From: Sipunculus nudus
Taxonomy: Eukaryota > Annelida > Sipuncula > Golfingiida > Sipunculidae
NCBI GenBank assembly: GCA_026874595.1
Contig: CM049312.1
Coordinates: forward strand, 79,769,429 to 79,833,428
Length of the DNA: 64,000 nt
Direction: 5' to 3'
Made by a program: the position numbers and the translations under genes. Each line of letters opens with the position of its first letter. The first letter of the stretch is position 1. The notes beneath the pieces are model-generated. The model worked only from the letters and a program-made list of their open reading frames with translations. It was not told the origin of the DNA and did no database searches. Below, in pieces: positions 10,704 to 21,306 of this stretch.

Positions 10704-11308
10704 ATGGCAATGAATATGTTCTAACAATCATGTGTACTGCAACTAGATTTCCAGAAGCTATTCCTCTTAGAGCTATATCTGCAAAGAAAATTGTTGAAGC
10801 TCTGGTTAAATTTTTTACTACTTTTGGCTTACCAAGAACAATACAAACGGATCAAGGTTCAAATTTCATGTCAAATATATTTGCCCAGGTTATGGCAGAG
10901 CTAGGCATAAAACACTACAAATCCAGTGCCTACCATCCTGAGAGTCAAGGTGCTCTAGAGCGATTTCACCAAACTCTCAAAAACATGATTAGAGCTTATT
11001 GTCTTGACACTGGGAACCAGTGGGATGAGGGTTTACCCTTTTTGATATTTGCAGCCCGAGAAGCAGTGCAAGAAAGCCTAGGGTTTAGCCCTTTTGAATT
11101 AGTGTATGGGCACTGTGTAAGAGGCCCCCTGGCGGTGTTAAAAGACACTTGGATGGAAAACAGTTGTCAAAGTAGCTTGTTAAAATATGTTCAGGAATTC
11201 AAGGAGAAATTGAGTAGGGCAAATGAAATCGCCCAAGAACATTTACAGAAAGCCCAAAACAAAATAAAGGTATGGTATGACAAAAAAGACGACAAAAAGA
11301 GAATTTAA
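10704..11308 (+). pseudogene. Gypsy-type retroelement: integrase core, continued
   Basis: Continuation of the integrase in a second frame. The second catalytic Asp lies in QTDQGSNF (about 10850) and the catalytic Glu in HPESQGALERFH (about 10935-10970), so the D,D-35-E triad is present across the two frames. FSPFELVYGH, a standard word downstream of the core, is at about 11085. The frame ends at 11306-11308 after a lysine-rich stretch where a second frameshift has occurred; the C-terminal part of the integrase resumes in the overlapping frame from 11277. Confidence 0.9.
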
Positions 11309-13025
11309 ACCTGGTGATAAAGTTCTGGTATTATTCCTAATTCCAGGACATCCCCTGCAAGCAAAATACTCTGGACCATACAAAGTTGTTGAGAAGAAAT
11401 CAGATTTGAATTATGTGATTGATACTCCTGATCGTAGAAAGTCGCAACAACTTTGTCATATAAATATGTTGAAAGAATATCATGACAGATCAGCGGAAAC
11501 ATGTCAATCTAGTCCTCCCCAAACAAATTTGGTACTCATTAAAGAAACTGAAAAGAATGCCGAGGATATTCTCATGAAGAAAACTGAACATCCTGTAAAA
11601 CTGAACAACTCTGATATTTTAAATAATTTAGATCAGAAATTGTCACATTTGGATTTCGATCAGTTATCAGAGTTGAAGGAAATCCTGCTAAATTATGACT
11701 CTTTATTTCCTGATGTCCCCAGTAGAACTAATGTACTACAGCATGATGTAGACGTAGGAGATGCTTCCCCTATTAAACAGGCACCATATAGAGCTGGTCC
11801 CCAAAAGTTACAAGTCATAAAGAATGAAATCAAGTATATGATAGAGAATGATATTATTGAAAACAGCAGTAGTGCCTGGAGATCCCCATGTTTGTTGATA
11901 AAGAAGCCTGATATGACCTACAGATTTTGTACAGACTATCGAAAAGTTAACACTGTAACAATAACAGATACTTACCCTTTGCCCAGAGTGGAAGATTGCA
12001 TTGATAGGATTGGATCTGCTACGTATATTAGCAAGTTAGATCTGTTAAAAGGTTATTGGCAGGTACCTCTTACCGAACGGGCTAAGCAAATATCTGCGTT
12101 TGTAACACCAAACGGTTTGTTCCAGTACAAAGTTATGCCCTTCGGAATGAAAAATGCGCCAGCCTGCTTCATGAGACTTATGAATTGTGTATTATCTGGC
12201 TTAGATAACTGTACCTGCTATATTGATGATGTTGTTGTATACAATCACATATGGGAAGATCATAAACAAAGTTTGGTAGAACTCTTTGACAGACTGAAAA
12301 AAGCAGGATTGACAGTTAATCTTGCCAAGAGTGATTTTTGTCGTGCAACTGTAACATATTAAGGGCACGAAGTAGGTCAAGGTTGTGTAAAACCAATTGC
12401 CAGTAAAGTATCTGCTATCGTAGAATTTCCAGTTCCTACTAATCGCAAGGAACTAATGCGATTCTTAGGAATGACTGGGTATTACAGGAAATTTTGTCAG
12501 AACTTTGCCGAAATTGTAAATCCGTTAACGGACCTATTGAAAAAGGACAGAAAATTCCATTGGAATAAAAACTGTCAAAATGTTTTTGAAAGAGCCAAAG
12601 CTATATTACAAAGTGCACCTGTGTTACAGGCTCCAAATTTTGATAAACCGTTTTCTCTCATGACGGATGCCAGCGATTGCGGTGTAGGCGCTGTGCTCAT
12701 CCAAGACGATGACTTTAACATAAGTCATCTGGTTTGCTACTATTCAAAGAAATTTTTACCTCATCAAAAGAATTATTCTACTATTGAAAAGGAAATTCTG
12801 TCACTATTGATGGCGTTACAGCACTTTGAAGTATATTTGGGCTCTACGCCTTATGATATAACTGTTTATACAGATCATAATCCCATAACATTTCTTCATA
12901 AGATGAAGAATAATAATCAGAGATTAATGAGATGGAGTCTAGCCCTGTCAGAGTTTAACCTAGTTATCAAACACATCAAGGGCTCCGATAACATAATCGC
13001 TGATACGTTATCAAGACGGCATTAA
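11277..13025 (+). pseudogene. Gypsy-type retroelement: integrase tail, RT, RNase H
   Basis: The frame opens with the integrase C-terminal GPY/F-like domain (FKPGDKVLVL, YSGPYKVV; 11290-11480). After a linker comes a Ty3/Gypsy reverse transcriptase, 11700-12360, with SPCLLIKKPD, FCTDYRKVN, SKLDLLKGYWQVPL, FGMKNAPACF and the catalytic YIDD at 12219-12230. A TAA at 12360-12362 interrupts the frame, but the same frame continues with the connection domain (FLGMTGYYRKF) and RNase H (TDASDCGVGAVL, STIEKEILSL, YTDHNPI, DTLSRR) up to the stop at 13023-13025. The order is therefore integrase before RT-RNase H, opposite to ordinary Gypsy elements and the same as in Gmr1-type elements. Two stops and two frameshifts across the element make it non-functional. 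Confidence 0.92.
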
Positions 13026-13259
13026 TTTTGATCTGATGATTGACTCTTGTTATAGCCTCGGATATGTTCTGTCCTTTGGAAGAGTTGTATTACATATATT
13101 ACATGTATAAAGATATTGCTGTTTATACTATTTGTGATGATGATAATTAATTAGCTGTAAGAAGCATAAACTAATGCTTAAGATGTCAAACTACTCATAT
13201 ACTCGTCATACAGTGCTAATGCTTTGCTCTCCTTACTTTCTTTCTTTTAAGGGTTGGGG
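13026..13259 (+). other. 3' untranslated part of the retroelement with polypurine tract
   Basis: AT-rich sequence between the RNase H stop and the LTR. A purine-rich run (aagggttgggg) ends at 13259 directly before the presumed LTR start, as a plus-strand primer would. Confidence 0.55.
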
Positions 13260-13983
13260 TGTTGCATGGACCCGGACATCGGAGGATGGCGCCACGAAGT
13301 GGTGTGGCCGCCCCCGTTTCCACGCGTATGGATCCACCCCGCTATCAGTGACTACTGACGCGCTTTGAGAAACATAAAAACTATTCTGGGACCATTCAGT
13401 ACTGGTTTTGCAGTTCTGACGGCGCTATCGTTTCTCTCAAGCAAAACCACAAACTTCTGCGGTTTCCACCAATTGTTGAAAGCCTATAAAACGAACTCGC
13501 CTGCAGTACGAGGCGGGACTATCGACTTTGCTACGCCACATTGCTGTTTTCCCCGGGGACCGTGACCGTGGTCTCTTGGTCCCCAAGCCCACGGAATGCC
13601 ATGAACCACGCCATGAACTTTATTATTTAGGAAGAGGAGAGACTTTATGGTTTTTGGTGCCACATGGATTAATACAGGACTTCAGTTTTGTGTGTGCCCG
13701 AACTAAGTGTTGATGATGGACTTCAGTTTCTCGTATACCGGATTCAGTTAAGTATTTCGTTGCAGTTCGTTATTTAGAGACTCAGTTTTTCTTCAGAGAC
13801 TTTGTTATAAATTACGTTATGTATTGACTATTATATTATTTGTGTACGAATGTAAATATTGTAATATAGGAATATAGTACTGTTTTTGCACCCATATTTT
13901 GGTTACGTATTCATTTGAGGAGAACGTGTCTGAGCATATGTGTTACGGTTCGGCCTGAGTTGTTTGGTGTGAAAAGGGACCGT

Positions 13984-13987
<4 letters not shown>
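13260..13987 (+). repeat. 3' LTR of the Gmr1-like element
   Basis: The stretch begins TGTTGC right after the polypurine tract and ends GTAACA just before a (TA)n run, giving imperfect inverted TG...CA ends about 728 bp apart. It contains a TATAAAA box at 13485-13491 within a GC-richer segment, a reasonable U3 promoter. No 5' partner is present in the window, so the limits rest on the end motifs only. The short frames inside (13174-13713) are not genes. Confidence 0.65.
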
Positions 13988-14038
<51 letters not shown>

Positions 14039-14142
14039 TATTTATATATATATATTTATATATATATGTATGCAGTTGAACAGCACTAATGTCTATGCAG
14101 TGCCCGGCATATATATAATATATATGTATATATATCTATATA
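13988..14142. repeat. (TA)n microsatellites
   Basis: Two TA-rich runs, 13988-14070 and 14108-14142, follow the LTR directly. Confidence 0.9.
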
Positions 14143-14305
14143 ATTCTGCGTGAACGGATGAACTGTGTTCCATCATATCCTGTTCATCAAGCTTTTGCGG
14201 GGCAAATTAGTAATATTTCCATAAATCATGGTGAAGATGCACCAACTCAATTAAAAATTAAAGGTCAGGTGTGTTTCCATGTACGCGTATATGTGTGAAA
14301 AAATA

Positions 14306-14519
14306 GGTGTTTCCATGTGCACAGTTCGCGTATATGCGTGTCTGCGTGAACTGGCAGACGTATATATTTGTACAGTGGATCGAACAGGTCTTCCACAAAA
14401 TCATGGTGAAGTGACGTCATTTTACCCTGAATCCCTGAGATCACGCAGATCATATACGTGAAAATCGCTCCTGTGGCTATTTCCGATCATATATAAGCTG
14501 ACGGACACATGGAAACACC
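14306..14519. mobile_element. Small MITE with 14-bp perfect TIRs
   Basis: GGTGTTTCCATGTG at 14306-14319 is exactly inverted at 14506-14519 (CACATGGAAACACC). A second related copy of the left end, gtgtttccatgtacgcgtatatgtg, lies just outside at about 14271-14296, so the true outer border may be there or two ends may be nested. 'atcatggtgaag' occurs inside (14400) and outside (14228), again suggesting a local duplication. No target duplication was identified. Confidence 0.6.
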
Positions 14520-15900
14520 CCAGTTACAATATCATATCAGCGATTTATCACGCATATACCACCAGTGACATGAATGAAGCTTCGGGCCTGGCATGACCGG
14601 GGCTCTGTGTACCGTACTATGTTTTAAAAATCGGCCATATTAAGTATTATAAAATAGAAGAGCTTAGCTTGGGCTGCTGACCTAGGTTACACCTGCTGGC
14701 CTCTTCATAACGTGTATTCAGGAAATTTCACGCGACGACCGTGACGTCAAGGTTACGTCAGTCCATTATGACGGCAAAGTTTTCACATACAGCGCTGAGT
14801 TGACCATGCAGTTCTCACATAAAGACGTGGTGATGTTAGTTGTTTTTCATCAATTTTCGCTAACTTCATATAAAATAAGGTTGTTTTCTCGGCATTCGCC
14901 GTACCGCTATAAACACACATTGGAAAACAAGGCAGAGAAGAAAACGCGAAAAAACAGTGTCACGGTTGGTGGAACTGACTATAGATAAATGAAGACTGGG
15001 CCCTGAAGCTCTGTGTTTACAACAGAGCCACAACTTGGCCTTTATAAAGTTCAGCTTTACCTTTACTTTGTACATTGTATAGAAATTATCACGAAAACTA
15101 AGGTGAAAATGGGTCTTAGAAGTATAGCCCCCTATAGTATAGATTGGCATTGTTATGGGTTTATAACTAAAATAATATTGAGTATGCAGCCCGTGTCCCC
15201 CAGTGTGTATTCAGTGGTAATTCTCAGCCCTACACCAAAGCAAAGGACTGATACTGATAGGTTGGCGACTGATAAACTGGTGCATATTTACCTTTCACTC
15301 TTTTCTGGACGAGTTCACATGCTTCAGTTCCTGGTAGTACATTTTCTATTACCCAATCCAAAACCCATTTGAATTCAGCTGACATCACCGCCAAAGTACC
15401 CATAGTTCTGCGCGAGAACTACGCAAGATATCACACCGGTGAGATGTATATATTGTACCGCGAAAATAACGGTAAATTTCAAAAACATGACTCAGGTGGT
15501 AGACACGTGTCAGTCAGACATGTTTCAGATATTCACATTAATTAGAATCACTATTGTTAATATTCTAGCACAATATGAAAAACATTTCACATAAAATCAA
15601 GTCACGCGCGAGTTGTGATAAAACAGTATTAACTTATAAACTCACGAGTCCTTTTTGGAAAAATGTTTTTCACATGTATCAAACACGACATTTGCTGTAA
15701 ACTCGTGTTTTGAACATGAATCAAACATGATATGCTGTTTCGGTCTTTTTTGCCACCTTGAAAAACCGTGTTACATGTTGCAAAAATGTCGTGCACATGT
15801 TTCCAACATGTTGTCATTTAAAACGTGTTCATTTTAAACATGTCACAGCGTTTTTGAAACGGTTCCAAAACGACACTTTTTACAGCGTGAAAAAGAAGAA
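14520..15900. other. Intergenic DNA, no recognised gene
   Basis: Frames of 60-119 codons exist on both strands (for example 15013-15372) but overlap each other antiparallel and show no domains or splice context. A segment at 15650-15890 has many repeated acatgt/aacacg words and may be a decayed element. Confidence 0.45.
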
Positions 15901-18343
15901 AAATGTATCAAATACAGTTATAAATATAGGTGGCACCAGAAGTCCCAAGGAACCGACAAAAATAATCATAATCAATAAACGAAACATGCATCAGGACACT
16001 AGATGAAACGACATATCAGTTATTATTACAGTCGGAGAAACAGAGGGGCTAATGCATCTTAAAATAGATAAAATACAGCTTTCAGGAGCTCAAAAGACTT
16101 GTTATGATAAATTAACATATGAGGTTTAAAGGTACTAGATGAAACTATAGTTGAGAAACTGATACTTTGAATAAATTGGCAATTTTAAAAACAGAGCAAA
16201 ATCCGTTAATAAATAAAATACAGGGGTATCTAACAGTTTTCAGGCTTCAACATACAACGTTTGCTGCTATTTGACGATATCAGATATGGAGGAAAAATGG
16301 GTGAAAAAAGAAAGATATGTGGCGCCACCAGTCTAATTTCAGGAAAATAGATAAAACCAAGCATTAGAAATTGATATCTTTGATGAAAGTTAGCAGGCTC
16401 AACAACAGAAAAGAAAATGCGTCATACAGACAAAATACAGGTGGCCCCATCAATCTTAGCACCCGATGAAATTGTCCATGACAAAAAAAGCAAGAATCTT
16501 AGCAATAAATACAATTATAATGGGCAGAGGCCATGTTGCTGGTTAAAAAGGCAAAATAGTCCCGCATCCTATGTTACAGGTACAGGAAAATTAGCCTATC
16601 GCATACAAATATCTATGTAGCCGGTTATATACAGGAGCCCAGTAAAAACTTGTTTTTGATCACACGTTTAAAATATTATATTGGGTTACTCATTTATTAA
16701 GATGAACTGTGTATACCAAGTGTAGTACTGTTCACATCATAAAAAGAGGTATAGCACCTTCAAATTAGGTGGGTCATTTTACGTCATAGTGGTCATACCT
16801 TCAAAGAAGTCTCGCACTGTGGTAAATTGAAAATATCTGTGTCACAGCTACACAATTAACACAAGACTTTGTGAAATCATGTCAGTTTGTTTGTGGCAAA
16901 GACTCAGTTAACACATGACTCCAGTGAGTTCTAAGTGAAAACTTGTCTCCGTAGTTTTTTGAGTTGCTCAATTTCCTGTGTAGTCAGAGGCAGTACTAAT
17001 GTATTTCAGCAAATATGATGAATAAAGCGTCATTTTAATCTGATCCATCAGTATTTTGCGGATGATGGCTTGGTTGCTGTGCTACATATCTATAAGAGAG
17101 GAGTGGTCTTTTATGATTTGCAAAGTCTATGAAGTGGATGTTGAAACATCAAAGGAAGTATTTAAGAGTTACCATTGTATGTGGCTCCTGCCTTGAGGTT
17201 AGGCAAACCTATTCCAGGTCCGATTATATTATTATGTAAAACTTTGACCACTAGATAACTAATTAGTTTAGGAGCTATCAGCACAGACATGAACACTGTC
17301 AACTCTGCACTGACGGCAGCCACTGGAAAACCCCTTTTGACATTAAATTTTAAATCTCAGTAAAAGCACAGTATTTCAGCCACTGTCAGTCTCAAATTTT
17401 CAGTAGAAAATAAAAACAATATGTATTAATAGATCTGAGTTCCTGATGAATTAGGTTCATAATGTCACGTGTACCAGCCAATCAAATCAGGGCAAAGTCT
17501 GGGATCTGGGTGAAATCCTCCTATCACATAACAAACGCACGTGGAATAGGTTTACTTAACCTTGAGTTGCAGCTTCTTACCTGCACAGGTAAGAACACTC
17601 CAATAAAACAAGTATTTAGTTGTGTAACAACAGAAGAAAATTCTGGTACCCATGTTTTTGTACATACAATTTCATTTTATGAATGTCATCTATATTCAGA
17701 AACGCAATAAAGATAGTTGTACACCGATTATCTTGATGACCATTTTGACTCAATGACAAACTCATAAATAACCATTCTAAATAAAATCGATACTTCCTTT
17801 TATAATGTGCCCAACGTGACACAAACTCAGAGTTGCTTTACACGGCTCATATATTTAAATGAGTAGACCCATTAAGTTATAAAATACACATTTTTATGCA
17901 ATAGGCTATTTAACCTGAAAGGCCAACAAACCTTTAAATTAATTACCCATTAAGTTATAAAATAAATGAAAAAGTTTTTTTGAGCTTCTAACATAGCCAT
18001 TTTTATATAATAGGCTATTAAACCCGTACCGGCGACGTAACCTACAGGCTATTTTGCCTGTACCAGTAACACCGCCTGCTGTTTAATTTGTGTGAATTTT
18101 TATGGAGGGTGACACAAACAAGCTCCCAAACCACTGAGAATATAAGTGCTATTGATCTCATTTCAGAAGTCTAATGGATATATTAAGGATCTGCATGGAT
18201 ATCAGGTTTGAAGTTTCTGGGTCCAACCTTTCCAATCAGTGCCACGTGAATAGGGTGGACAGATGACCGGACGGACGACGGGCAAAGCATGATCGCTGTA
18301 GCTTAGATGATTAACTGTCAGCTGAGCTGAAACTTTACCCTGT
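15901..18343. repeat. Decayed tandem-core (HINE/Pearl-like) repeat region
   Basis: Words typical of the core units recur: 'ggtggcaccagaagtc' (15930), 'ggcgccaccagtctaatttcagg' (16321) and 'ggtggccccatcaatc' (16440). The region closes with a diagnostic tail at 18245-18343: ggacggacgacgggcaaagcatgatcgct, then GTCAGCTGAGCT. A second, unrelated local duplication lies at 17866-18030 (acccattaagttataaaat and aataggctatt, each twice). Confidence 0.6.
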
Positions 18344-18448
18344 TAATAATTTAGAAGGTTACATGGTGTTACAAAGAGATAAAGGGAATTTATCACCACA
18401 CAAACCTTCCGCACATTTCGTTTGTTTTATGCAGCACTGCCGAGCAAG

Positions 18449-18458
18449 CTATAAAAAG
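18449..18458 (+). promoter_or_regulatory. TATA box of the LRR receptor gene
   Basis: CTATAAAAAG lies about 88 bases before the first in-frame ATG at 18538. A start about 30 bases downstream would give a 5' leader of roughly 58 bases with no upstream ATG. Confidence 0.55.
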
Positions 18459-18537
18459 CCGGGCAAGATTGGTAGTTATACACAGTTGCTTGCACGTTAT
18501 ACAACAGTTCTCCATCGCAGTTTTGCTGTTATATACA

Positions 18538-20371
18538 ATGTATAGAACAGCTTATCATCAACTAATATTCCTTCTCTTGGCAGCAGCTGGGGTCTGTTGC
18601 TGTCATAATGGTTGTCGATGTACAACACATGACTGGAACTGTTCAGGTTTGGGTCTGAATGAGGTACCGCTGAATATTCCGAAGGAGGTTCGACGCATAG
18701 ATTTGTCAAACAATGAAATTATGAACATAACCAGTTCAGGCAAACCCAGCCGGGAAATACTCCAATTGAACCTTGATTATAATAATCTAAAAAGTCTAAA
18801 AGGAATTACCGAAGTGTTTCCAATGGTAAGAAACGTAAGTATTCAAGGAAACAGTCTTACCTTTAATGACAGGTACATTGGCAATCCATTACCAAAGGTT
18901 TCAGATTTTTACATAGCTCACAATACAGTCAGATCATTGAGACAGGTGAGAAATTTGGTTCCAAATGTTGAGAGACTTTCTTTATCAAACGCGAAGGTTT
19001 CAGACGAATCCATCATAACGTGCGCCAAGTATAATGCATCGTTCAATGAAGTGCAAGACCTGTATTTAGATTATAACAATTTAACTTCCATGAGGTTTAT
19101 TCCAGTTCTCTTTCCTTATGTGAAGAAACTATACATGCGATATAACAAATTACAAAACTTCATCATAACTGAAGTGACAGTGATGAAACGATTAGATGGA
19201 CTTTATTTACACCATAATAATATCCGGCAGTCAGCTAATAATCCATGTATGGTATCTGGGTTTGTGAATGATAATCACGCTGAGATGACGGAACCAAACT
19301 TGAAATGGTTGGACTTATCATGGAACAGTCTAAGCAACTTTCCACATTTAAGTAACTGTTCAAAAAAAGACGTTTATGGATTTTATGGGAAACTCCGAAC
19401 ACTTATCCTCAGTCACAACTGTATATCTGAGCTTAAGGATGAGTTTTATGCTTTTGAAAAATTAAAATACCTGGATGTGTCCGACAAGTTTTGTCCGAAC
19501 AAAACTTGATTTCTATGTATTTAAACGATTATCTGCCCAGGAGTATTTGAATGTGTCTGGAAACAAGTTAATCTATTCAATTGTGGTCCAGGGCGTCCCA
19601 GGTACATTAACATGGATTAACATGAAAGGAATAAATCCCTGCCTACTAGGCAGTGTACAGGGACAGTCATCCATATCGAGAGAAAGGTATGTTTGTACCT
19701 GTGACTCAACCGTCACGTCTTTCAAAAACCTGACAGGTCGTTCAGTGTGGCTTTGTCCTGATACACAGAGTGTGGGATCTGGCAGGGAAACGTCAGTAGT
19801 GCAATTTAAATGGAACAGTTACCTAAACGTTTATGTTCCAGAGAAAATTGAAGGCAATCTTTTAATTGAACAGAATCAAATGTGTCTTCTTACCGACAAA
19901 CTAATGAACAACAAAACAGCAGTGTTCGTGTTCCTCAACTGTAGCGGAACTTGCCAAATGAAGGGTACACCATCTAACTTTACAAAGTGCAATATTACCC
20001 TAGATATAACAAAACTAGGTTATAAACATACGGAATATATTGACCTTTGTAGACGCATAACAAAGAGCAGTAACGCTGGTTTTAGTAAGGAGGAGAAACC
20101 TTGTTATGCACCATGTAAAACCTCAAGCTTCTTTCAATTATTCATTACGGGACTTGGTGTATGCTTAGTTGCTATGGCTATGCCTATCGCCTTGCTATGT
20201 CGTTGCACCGTGGTCCGTGTACGCAGATTGACAAGGTCGTGCCTAAGATCACATGAACCCAGCGATGGCAGTACTATGCAGCCAGCAGAAAAAGTTAACC
20301 AAGCATCACGGGAGTCCAGCTTGTATGCGGAAATTCAAAACATTTCAGCAGCAAGTGACTTTATATCATAA
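18538..20371 (+). pseudogene. LRR single-pass receptor with ITIM-like tail, frameshifted
   Basis: An intronless gene for a cell-surface leucine-rich-repeat protein. The ATG at 18538 opens a hydrophobic signal peptide (YHQLIFLLLAAAGVCC), then an LRRNT cap (CRCTTHDWNC) and about ten LRRs (RRIDLSNNEI, LQLNLDYNNL, LYLDYNNLTSM, LDGLYLHHNNI, LKWLDLSWNSL, LRTLILSHNCI, LKYLDVSD) up to about 19490. The frame then ends at 19509. Protein-like sequence passes through a second frame (about 19490-19540) into a third (19545-20371), as two 1-base losses within 55 bases would produce. The third frame has another LRR (YLNVSGNKL), a cysteine-containing C-cap, N-glycosylation sites, one membrane helix (about 20129-20200) and a short basic cytosolic tail. 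The tail contains SLYAEI at 20318-20335, an ITIM consensus. There is no TIR domain. AATAAA is at 20412. The breaks may be real or consensus errors. Confidence 0.85.
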
Positions 20372-20411
20372 AGTGCTCTATTGAGTGTATGATATATATG
20401 GTGTTTGATTT

Positions 20412-20417
20412 AATAAA
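20412..20417 (+). terminator. Polyadenylation signal AATAAA
   Basis: AATAAA occurs 41 bases after the LRR gene stop codon; a second AATAAA is near 20695. Confidence 0.55.
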
Positions 20418-20927
20418 GCACTGAAGCCGGAGATGCAGAGATAAATTATGAATCTGTATCATTAATACGAACCGTTGACGATATATAAGGAACATTTATG
20501 TAGTAAGATATTACTAAAAATGTAATTGTTATAATGGATTTGGTCTTGAAATGATCAAAAAGAGGTTTGCCTCTAATTTACCAAGCACTAAAGGTAATAC
20601 AAGATACTTTAAGCAAATTGCAACTGCCTTGGAAAATACGCTGTACATTCTGGCTATTGTGGATACAATCTATACAATATTGTTTTGGTTGAGAAAATAA
20701 AATTATATGAAAAAGAAATTCCCAATTTAAAACTTTTGTATCCATTATTTAAAATTGAATGATAAGCTAGTTTGTGAAATGTGATGTCACAACAGTAAAT
20801 AGGTTGAATGTACATGTACAAAGTTTGAACAGATAATGTTCAATCGATGTTGGTGCTATTGGTGCTTATGTGCTTGATACATATCATATTTTATTTCATT
20901 TTTTTTGTGGATTAAATGCTAGCCTTA

Positions 20928-21306
20928 CTACGTATGCACACTTGCAGAATTCCATTCTGGTTTCGGACTATGCGATAGCACAAGTTTCATCTTATTTTGT
21001 ATCCAGGTGTTAACCATTAGCAGTGACTCATATACCTGCGGTTCCTGGGCTTGTAATCGGCCCAATTCATGGGTCTCGAGGAACCCCCGAAAAGCACAGT
21101 CGTTTGTGAGTGATTTGCGGAAGTCAGGTTTGATCTTTCCTTTAACTTTGAGTCTGTAGACCGAGTTCAAGAGGACTATGAAAAAATCCTCTGGCTGAGG
21201 GTTGTACTCACTATCTCCCGGATTTGGATCCTGTGCTCTACCCATAGATCTTTGGAGGCGATGCTGACCCCTCTCATCGATGGAATACCAGGTCTGTGTA
21301 TTTCCT
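20928..21306 (-). CDS. Unidentified ORF, possible exon or TE fragment
   Basis: A frame open from about 21306 down to a stop at 20928; the first ATG is at 21245. The peptide has balanced composition (NPGDSEYNPQPEDFFIVLLN, KGKIKPDFRKSLTN, ELGRLQAQEPQVYESLL), unlike the AT-driven frames nearby. An AG acceptor candidate (aatacacag) precedes the open part. I do not recognise a family; a stray exon and a mobile-element protein fragment are equally possible. Confidence 0.3.

Noticed and set aside
13365-13713. Short plus-strand frames after RNase H, considered as env
   Set aside because: They lie within the LTR, lack signal or membrane segments and overlap each other.
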